From Burkholderiales bacterium UBA4615 (GTDB lineage Bacteria > Pseudomonadota > Gammaproteobacteria > Burkholderiales > Burkholderiaceae_E), in the NCBI GenBank assembly GCA_002386465.1, contig DGIT01000031.1, forward strand, positions 1-6,054: a DNA stretch of 6,054 nucleotides, given 5' to 3'. A program made the position numbers and the translations under genes. A model generated the notes under the pieces. It ran no database searches and was not told where the DNA came from. It worked only from the letters and a program-made list of their open reading frames with translations. Positions 1 to 4,239 of the stretch are shown one piece after another; position 1 is the first letter of the stretch; every line of letters starts with the position of its first letter.

Positions 1-1
1 T

Positions 2-325
2 GCCATTGTTGCAGACCGCACGCGTGGCATGTGCCTGCTGTGCCACGAAGGGCCCTTCCCAGGTATCCGTCAGGGCAATCTCGCCCCCACGCTTGACGGT
101 GCCGGGTCGCGCCTGACCGAAGCGCAGCTGCGTGCCCGCATCATCGATGCACGTGCAATCAATCCGGCATCGATCATGCCGGCCTACCATCAGACCGAAG
201 CGCAGGTACAGGTGGCGCCCGCCTTCCGCGGGCGCCCGGTGCTGGATGCCCAGGAAATCGAAGATGTGGTGGCTTTTCTGGTGACTCTGCGCGAAGTGCC
301 CTCTGGACAGGAGCGTCGGCCATGA
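2..325 (+). CDS. soxX: SoxX, monoheme c-type cytochrome subunit of SoxAX (5' end missing)
   Basis: Small subunit of the periplasmic SoxAX cytochrome, which oxidatively links thiosulfate to the cysteine of SoxY and takes up the electrons released. The frame is already open at base 2, so the signal peptide and first part lie outside the window; the ATG at 29 is internal, lying directly before the first haem cysteine. Visible are a haem c site CLLCH (bases 32-46), the family block GNLAPTLDGAGSRLTEAQLR, the axial methionine in NPASIMPAY (Met codon at 176) and the C-terminal block F-x-GRPVLDAQEIEDVVAFLVTL typical of SoxX. About 107 residues are present. The stop overlaps the soxY start as ATGA, so the two are probably translationally coupled. 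The cytochrome SoxD was considered because it often precedes soxYZ in betaproteobacteria, but the motifs fit SoxX clearly better. Confidence 0.9.
   Translation, partial: AIVADRTRGMCLLCHEGPFPGIRQGNLAPTLDGAGSRLTEAQLRARIIDARAINPASIMPAYHQTEAQVQVAPAFRGRPVLDAQEIEDVVAFLVTLREVPSGQERRP
309..313 (+). promoter_or_regulatory. Ribosome binding site of soxY
   Basis: AGGAG lies 8 bases before the ATG at 322, inside the end of soxX. It is the best Shine-Dalgarno match among the sox junctions and supports the long soxY start over the internal ATG at 412, which has no comparable site. Confidence 0.55.
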
Positions 326-861
326 CCCCTATGCGACAGGCTGCCGTCTGCAGCGACGCGTCAGCGCAAGCCGTAAGCCCAGCCCACCGCTCTGCACCGC
401 AAGCTGACCGGATGGTGCACCGTGAGCGAAGGCGGCTGTTGAAGGCGAGCGCAACCATCACGGCCTGCGGCCTGGCACCCGCCCTGATGGCCAGCCCGAT
501 GGGCATGGAAGGGGCGATCAATCAATTCACGGGCGGGCGCCAGACAGAAGCCGGTCGCGTCCTGCTGGATCTGCCCGCGCTTGTGGAGAACGGCAATTCG
601 GTGCCGGTGCGCGTTGAGGTGGCATCAACCATGACCGAGCGCGATCATGTGCAACGCATTGCGCTGTTCAGCGAAAAAAACCCTTCGCCCCAGGTGGCCG
701 TGTTTTACCTGGGCCCGCGTGCAGGCCGTGCAGCCGTGACCACACGCATGCGTCTGGCCGATTCGCAAAAAGTGGTGGCGGTGGCGCACATGTCGGACGG
801 GAGTTTCCGGCGGGTTCATGCCGACGTGATTGTGACGCTGGCTGCGTGCATTGAATCCTGA
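322..861 (+). CDS. soxY: SoxY, sulfur-carrier subunit of SoxYZ with atypical C-terminal arm
   Basis: Periplasmic carrier whose C-terminal cysteine holds the sulfur substrate while SoxAX, SoxB and other Sox enzymes act on it. The 179-residue product has a Tat-type signal: RRRLLK at 36-41, then a hydrophobic stretch to about residue 57. The SoxY domain follows, with LDLPALVENGNSVPV (82-96), the VAVFYLGP strand (126-132) and TRMRLADSQKVVAVAHMSDG (141-160). The start at 322 is chosen for its AGGAG site and the ATGA overlap with soxX; this places about 30 extra residues before the Tat motif. A start at Met31 (base 412) would give a more usual signal length. The C-terminus is VTLAACIES with Cys176 near the end. 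The cysteine is kept, but the flexible GGCGG arm of classical SoxY is absent; no other frame restores it. The stop overlaps the soxZ ATG by one base. Confidence 0.9.
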   Translation: MTPMRQAAVCSDASAQAVSPAHRSAPQADRMVHRERRRLLKASATITACGLAPALMASPMGMEGAINQFTGGRQTEAGRVLLDLPALVENGNSVPVRVEVASTMTERDHVQRIALFSEKNPSPQVAVFYLGPRAGRAAVTTRMRLADSQKVVAVAHMSDGSFRRVHADVIVTLAACIES

Positions 862-1181
862 TGGCAGCCGCACTGGTCAAAGTGCCTGCACGGGCACGCA
901 AAGGTGAGGTGATCGAGATCACCGCCATGGCCGCTCATCCGATGGAAACCGGGTTTCGCACCGGCGAGTCCGGTCGCATGATTGCCCGCAATATCGTGCA
1001 TACGTTTGTGTGCCTGTACGACGGCGTGGAAGTCTTTCGCACCGAATTTTTTCCGGCGATCACTGCCAATCCGTTTGTCGCGTTCAGCACAGTGGCGACG
1101 GTCAGCGGGACGCTGGAGTTTCGCTGGACCGACGACGCTGGCAACAGCATCGTCGAGCGGGCAGGGATCATCGTGGAATGA
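861..1181 (+). CDS. soxZ: SoxZ, partner subunit of the SoxYZ carrier
   Basis: SoxZ pairs with SoxY to form the carrier on which thiosulfate sulfur is processed in the periplasm; lacking its own export signal, it is normally carried across the membrane with Tat-exported SoxY. The 106-residue product has the family length and pattern: KVPARARKGEVIEI near the N-terminus, HPMETGFR (26-33), the RNIVHTFVCLYDGVEVF strand pair (43-59), the conserved NPF (70-72) and the Ig-like end FRWTDDAGNS (87-96). No signal peptide is visible, as expected. The start ATG at 861 shares one base with the soxY stop and has no evident Shine-Dalgarno site, so it probably depends on ribosomes finishing soxY. The stop overlaps the soxA start as ATGA. 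Confidence 0.93.
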   Translation: MAAALVKVPARARKGEVIEITAMAAHPMETGFRTGESGRMIARNIVHTFVCLYDGVEVFRTEFFPAITANPFVAFSTVATVSGTLEFRWTDDAGNSIVERAGIIVE

Positions 1182-2005
1182 GTGGGGCTGTGCGCGTGCA
1201 TCGCGTGCCTCGCGCACGATGCACTGTGGGTCCGATCACGCGGTGCACGCTGACAGCACTCGGGTTCATCGGATGGATGTCCGGAGCGATTGCCGCAGGC
1301 CCGTCCCCGCTGCGATCGGGTTTCGAGACCATGGGACCGACCACCCAGGCCATGCAGCGCGACGACGCCGCCAATCCGGGCATGCTTGCCGTGAGCACCG
1401 GCGAGCGACTCTGGGGGGCTGCAGCGGGTGCAGCGCAACGTGCCTGTGCCGACTGTCATCAGGATGCGCGACAGACCATGCGAGGCGTGGCGCCGAGGTA
1501 CCCGCGCTGGGACGAGCGATCAGCACGCCCGGTCGATCTGTCGATGCGCATTGCGTTGTGCCGGTCGCGCCATCAGCAGGCCGAGGCCGGCTCCCCGGAA
1601 GACCCGCAACGGCTGGCGCTGACGGCGTATGTCGCACACGTCTCGCGTGGTCTGCCTGTGCAGCCGGATGCTGACCCGCGACTGGACCGGGCCCGCGAGC
1701 GTGGTCGCGCGCAATTCGCCCAGCGGATCGGACAATTGAGTCTGTCGTGTGCGGACTGCCACGATACCTACTGGGGCCGGCAGCTTGGCAGCAGCACCAT
1801 TCCGCAAGGGCACGCTAATGGCTACCCCCTGTATCGACTGGAGTGGCAGGCGCTGGGCTCCTTGCAACGCCGCCTGCGCGGCTGCCTGGCAGGCGTGCGT
1901 GCCGAAGTCTGGCCTGCTGATGCGGCGCAATACGTCGAGCTCGAGCTGTTTCTGAATCAGCGCGGGGCAGGGCTGCCCCTGGAGGTTCCGGCGGTGCGAC
2001 CATGA
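1178..2005 (+). CDS. soxA: SoxA, dihaem cytochrome and L-cysteine S-thiosulfotransferase subunit
   Basis: Catalytic subunit of SoxAX (EC 2.8.5.2), which conjugates thiosulfate to the SoxY cysteine in the periplasm. The start at 1178 is chosen because it forms an ATGA overlap with soxZ; the same frame is open further upstream but only inside soxZ. The 275-residue product has a Sec-type signal (about 1-40, ending SGAIAA). The first haem site is CADCH at 90-94 with its likely axial Cys128 (ALCRS); the second is CADCH at 191-195. The family block YWGRQLGSSTIPQGHANGYP (199-217) follows, then RLRGCLAG with Cys236, which matches the catalytic cysteine that also ligates the active-site haem. Both haem sites and both cysteine ligands are present, so this is the dihaem type, as in Rhodovulum. 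A strong hairpin lies in codons 7-16. The stop overlaps the tadA start. Confidence 0.94.
   Translation: MSGAVRVHRVPRARCTVGPITRCTLTALGFIGWMSGAIAAGPSPLRSGFETMGPTTQAMQRDDAANPGMLAVSTGERLWGAAAGAAQRACADCHQDARQTMRGVAPRYPRWDERSARPVDLSMRIALCRSRHQQAEAGSPEDPQRLALTAYVAHVSRGLPVQPDADPRLDRARERGRAQFAQRIGQLSLSCADCHDTYWGRQLGSSTIPQGHANGYPLYRLEWQALGSLQRRLRGCLAGVRAEVWPADAAQYVELELFLNQRGAGLPLEVPAVRP
1196..1224 (+). repeat. Inverted repeat (hairpin) in the 5' end of soxA
   Basis: GTGCATCG (1196-1203) and CGATGCAC (1217-1224) are a perfect 8-base inverted repeat. After one mismatch, GTG (1205-1207) and CGC (1213-1215) can extend the stem with one G-U pair, leaving a five-base loop CCTCG. In mRNA this stem would start about 18 bases after the soxA start codon, within the signal-peptide region. 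Confidence 0.55.
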
Positions 2006-2499
2006 GCGCAGACGTTCCTGACCGCGATGCCCAATACATGCGCCTGGCCCTGGCGCAGGCTTCGCAGGCGCACGCGCTCGGAGAGGTGCCGGTCGGCGCG
2101 ATTGTGGTGAAGGCGGGCGAGGTCATCGCCCATGGCTTCAATCAGCCGATCAGCCGACACGATCCGAGTGCACACGCCGAGATCGTAGCCCTGCGCGCAG
2201 CTGCGCAGGCACTGGGCAATTACCGGCTGCCGGGTTGCGAGCTCTACGTGACGCTGGAGCCCTGCGCAATGTGCGCAGGCGCCATGCAGCATGCGCGTAT
2301 CGAGCGGGTGGTATGGGGTGCCGCCGACCCGAAGACCGGCGCCTGCGGCAGCGTGATCAATCTCTTTGATCAGCCGCTGCTCAATCATCACGCCCGCGTG
2401 CAGGGTGGCGTGCTTGCACCCGAGGCGGGTGCAATGCTGCAAACGTTTTTTGCCGAACGCAGACGTGCTGCAAAGTCTCGACGCGACGCGTCGGACTGA
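2002..2499 (+). CDS. tadA: tRNA-specific adenosine deaminase TadA
   Basis: Cytoplasmic zinc enzyme that converts adenosine 34 of tRNA-Arg(ACG) to inosine, allowing one tRNA to read CGU, CGC and CGA. The 165-residue product is a complete deaminase: the N-terminal helix MRLALAQASQAHALGEVPVG (13-32), the HAE zinc/proton-shuttle motif at 58-60, the PCAMC zinc motif at 87-91, and the TadA block NYRLPGCELYVTLEPC before it and WGAADPKTGACGSV after it. ARIERVVWG and NHHARVQGGVL are also characteristic. The ATG at 2002 overlaps the soxA stop as ATGA; the only nearby purine-rich sites are weakly placed (GGAGG at 1981-1985 is 16 bases away), so coupling to soxA translation is likely. It has no functional link to sulfur oxidation and may also have its own promoter inside soxA; none was recognised. 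Confidence 0.95.
   Translation: MSADVPDRDAQYMRLALAQASQAHALGEVPVGAIVVKAGEVIAHGFNQPISRHDPSAHAEIVALRAAAQALGNYRLPGCELYVTLEPCAMCAGAMQHARIERVVWGAADPKTGACGSVINLFDQPLLNHHARVQGGVLAPEAGAMLQTFFAERRRAAKSRRDASD
2474..2497 (+). terminator. Hairpin at the 3' end of tadA, possible transcript end or stabiliser
   Basis: AGTC (2474-2477) pairs with GACT (2494-2497) and, after a one-base bulge, CGACG (2479-2483) pairs with CGTCG (2489-2493), leaving a five-base loop. The nine-pair GC-rich stem ends on the first base of the tadA stop codon. No T-run follows, so a classical intrinsic terminator is not shown. Confidence 0.3.
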
Positions 2500-2519
2500 A
2501 GGCGATCTCGTCAGGCCGA

Positions 2520-2565
2520 CAGGACGCAAGCGCCCTGCGAGCCTCGCCTCAGGGGCTTAAGGCTC
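2520..2565. terminator. Two hairpins in the convergent tadA / isomerase gap, possible bidirectional terminator
   Basis: In the 66-base gap between the two convergent genes, CAGG-A-CG pairs with CG-C-CCTG (2520-2537) around a CAAG loop with one mismatch. Then GAGCCT (2539-2544) pairs with AGGCTC (2560-2565), with an inner GCC/GGC stem (2546-2548 with 2554-2556). The second stem abuts the stop codon of the - strand gene. Position suits transcript termination from both sides, but neither strand shows a clear T-run, so Rho-dependent ending or mRNA end protection is equally possible. Confidence 0.35.
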
Positions 2566-3360
2566 TTACTGAATGCGCGCCTTGGCGCGCAGCTCCTGCT
2601 GCATCGTCTGGATGCGCCGGCGCTCGAGCTCCTGCTGAATCTGTTGCTTGACTTGCTCCAGGGGCGGAGGTTGCGTGTCGCGCACGTCGTCAAGACGGAT
2701 GATGTGCCATCCGAAATCGGACTTCACCGGTGCATCGGTGGTCTTGCCCTTTTCCAGCTTGACCAGCGCCTCGGAGAAAGGCTTCACGTAGCTGTCGGGG
2801 TTAGCCCAGTCCAGGTCGCCGCCACGCGCGGCCGATCCTGGGTCCTTGGATTTCTTGGCGAGCTCCTCGAAGGCGCCGCCCTTGCGCAGCTGCTCGAGAA
2901 TCGCTTTCGCTTCGGCCTCGGTTTCGACCAGGATATGCCGTGCGCGGTATTCCTTGCCGCCACCTGAGCCCTTGGCGAGCTTGTCGTATTCGGCCTTGAC
3001 GTCAGCATCGGTCACCGGATTGGTCTTCAACTGGTCGCGGATGAGCGCGCGTATCAGGATGTCCTGACGGGCCGCGTCAAGCTGGCGCTGGACATCGGGT
3101 TGACGGGTCAGGCCCTTGCGCTCGGCTTCTTGCGTGAAGATCTCGCGGGCGATCAGTTCATCACGCACGGCCTTGCGCAGTTCGGGCGAATCGGGGCGAC
3201 CTTGCTGAACCAGCGAGGCGACGAACTCGTCGACACGCGCCGTCGGAATGGATTTGCCGTTGACCAGCGCGGCATTCTGGGCCTGCGCTGCAGGCAGCAC
3301 GGCAAGGATCGACAGGCCGGCGAATGCAGCCGACAGCACGGTGCGATGAAATGGGGTCAT
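2566..3360 (-). CDS. Periplasmic parvulin-type peptidyl-prolyl cis-trans isomerase (Par27-like)
   Basis: Predicted periplasmic folding factor that isomerises prolyl bonds and may act as a chaperone for exported or outer-membrane proteins. The 264-residue product begins with a Sec signal (MTPFHRTVLSAAFAGLSILA..., likely cut after AQA at 25-27). A helical SurA-like N-terminal region (about 28-130) follows, then one parvulin domain (about 138-226) with RARHILVETEAEA, FEELAKKSKDPGSAARGGDLDW, VKPFSEALVKLEKG and the end motif SDFGWHIIRLDDVR. A charged Gln/Glu/Arg-rich C-terminal helix (232-264) completes it. The layout closely resembles Bordetella Par27; the match is from memory of the family, so no symbol is given. 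Its ATG overlaps the bolA-like stop as ATGA, and it is the last gene of the - strand run. Confidence 0.92.
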   Translation of the reverse strand: MTPFHRTVLSAAFAGLSILAVLPAAQAQNAALVNGKSIPTARVDEFVASLVQQGRPDSPELRKAVRDELIAREIFTQEAERKGLTRQPDVQRQLDAARQDILIRALIRDQLKTNPVTDADVKAEYDKLAKGSGGGKEYRARHILVETEAEAKAILEQLRKGGAFEELAKKSKDPGSAARGGDLDWANPDSYVKPFSEALVKLEKGKTTDAPVKSDFGWHIIRLDDVRDTQPPPLEQVKQQIQQELERRRIQTMQQELRAKARIQ

Positions 3361-3677
3361 GGTGCGCTAGAAGCTTGGGGGGAAGAACCGCTCACCTCGG
3401 AAGGCGTGACTGCGGTGATGGACAGGGCATGGACGCGATCGGGCATCCAGGATTCGACCGGATGATACACAAGTCGATGCCGGGCCAAACGGCCCAGACC
3501 GTCAAAGCGTGCCGAGACGATGCGCACCGAATAATGGCCTGCGCCACCCTGTGCGCCAGCATGTCCGGCATGCAGATGACTGTCGTCGGTCAGCTCGATG
3601 AGATCGCCTTCAAACACCGAAGCCAGACGGTCCCTCAGTTCATCCAGCGAAGGCCGCACGACCGGCGGGCGCGTCAT
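3357..3677 (-). CDS. bolA: BolA family protein
   Basis: BolA-type proteins bind monothiol glutaredoxins through a shared [2Fe-2S] cluster and, in some bacteria, DNA; they influence cell shape, stress response and iron-sulfur handling. This cytoplasmic 106-residue protein has the family fold signature: LDELRDRLASVF helix (11-22), IELTDDSHLHAGH (27-39), HYSVRIVSARFDGLGRLARHRLVY (48-71) and the near-invariant histidine in RVHALSITAVTP (81-91). His83 is therefore kept; there is no cysteine anywhere, so any second cluster ligand would be one of the histidines near 34-39. A 15-residue Ser/Pro-rich tail follows. The start overlaps the yciB stop and the stop overlaps the isomerase start, both as ATGA. 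It could be a BolA or IbaG subtype; the HLHAGH region favours the BolA side. Confidence 0.9.
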   Translation of the reverse strand: MTRPPVVRPSLDELRDRLASVFEGDLIELTDDSHLHAGHAGAQGGAGHYSVRIVSARFDGLGRLARHRLVYHPVESWMPDRVHALSITAVTPSEVSGSSPQASSAP

Positions 3678-4237
3678 GCCCGATCACTCGGCGGCGGCAC
3701 CGCAGCGGTCGGCTCCTTCATGTACCGACCCAGCCACAGGCCCTGAGCCAGCACAAAGAGAAACGTCAGGCCCAGGCTGCCGAAGAGCTTGAAGTTGACC
3801 CAGGCGTCCAGCGACATGCGGTAAGCCACGAACAGGTTGAGTGCAGCCATGGCGAGGAAAAAACCGATCCAGGCCTGGGTCAGACGGGCCCAGACCGCAT
3901 CCGGCAATTCGAGCTGAGATCCCATCACCGCCTTCAGCGGCTGCTTGCCGGTCAAGCGGCCCGTGAACGCCAACGCGGCTGCAAACAGCAGGTACAGCAC
4001 CGTGGGCTTCCACTTGATGAAGGTCTCATCGCGAAAGAGCAGGGTCATGCCACCGAACACCACGATGATGCCCAGACTCGCCCATTGCATCGGTTCAACT
4101 TTGCGTGCGCGCAACTTGAGCCAGGCGATCTGGGCGATCGTGGCTGCAATGGCCACGCCGGTGGCGATGTAGACATCACCGAACTTGTAGGCCAGGAAAA
4201 ACAGCAGAATCGGAAAGAGATCAAACAGCAGTTTCAT
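3674..4237 (-). CDS. yciB: Inner-membrane protein YciB (septation protein A family)
   Basis: Polytopic inner-membrane protein of the YciB/IspA(IspZ) family, linked to cell-envelope synthesis and division; its biochemical activity is not established. The 187-residue product is close to the E. coli length. Hydrophobic segments are visible at about 3-17, 22-41, 52-68, 78-93, 121-139 and 150-169. Family hallmarks are the N-terminal FDLFPILLFF, FIKWKPTVLY (73-82), the GKQPLKAVMG loop (97-106), QAWIGFFLAMAALN (121-134) and WVNFKLFG (146-153). The ATG lies only two bases after the selO stop and has no Shine-Dalgarno site: the bases just upstream read CTCCTCCTGACC, pyrimidine-rich instead. Re-initiation after selO is therefore likely. 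The C-terminal tail PPPSDRA overlaps the bolA-like start. Confidence 0.92.
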   Translation of the reverse strand: MKLLFDLFPILLFFLAYKFGDVYIATGVAIAATIAQIAWLKLRARKVEPMQWASLGIIVVFGGMTLLFRDETFIKWKPTVLYLLFAAALAFTGRLTGKQPLKAVMGSQLELPDAVWARLTQAWIGFFLAMAALNLFVAYRMSLDAWVNFKLFGSLGLTFLFVLAQGLWLGRYMKEPTAAVPPPSDRA

Positions 4238-4239
4238 GG

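Noticed and set aside
1..325. First gene as SoxD, since soxCD often precedes soxYZ in betaproteobacteria
   Set aside because: The NPASIMPAY and GRPVLDAQEIEDVVAFLVTL blocks are characteristic of SoxX.
675..681. In-frame A AAA AAC heptamer in soxY, a pattern of -1 ribosomal frameshift sites
   Set aside because: The -1 frame ends at the TGA at 851-853 with a low-complexity, unconserved product that does not contain a GGCGG arm, and no clear stimulatory structure was seen just downstream.
1010..1177. Upstream extension of the soxA frame
   Set aside because: It lies entirely within soxZ; the ATG at 1178 gives a proper signal peptide and an ATGA overlap, as at the other junctions.
935..1459. - strand ORF opposite soxZ and soxA
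   Set aside because: Low-complexity, Arg/His/Ser-rich shadow translation overlapping two recognisable genes.
2484..2493. Ten-base perfect palindrome CGACGCGTCG as a possible operator
   Set aside because: It is part of the hairpin region at the end of tadA, far from any promoter, and CG-rich palindromes arise easily here.
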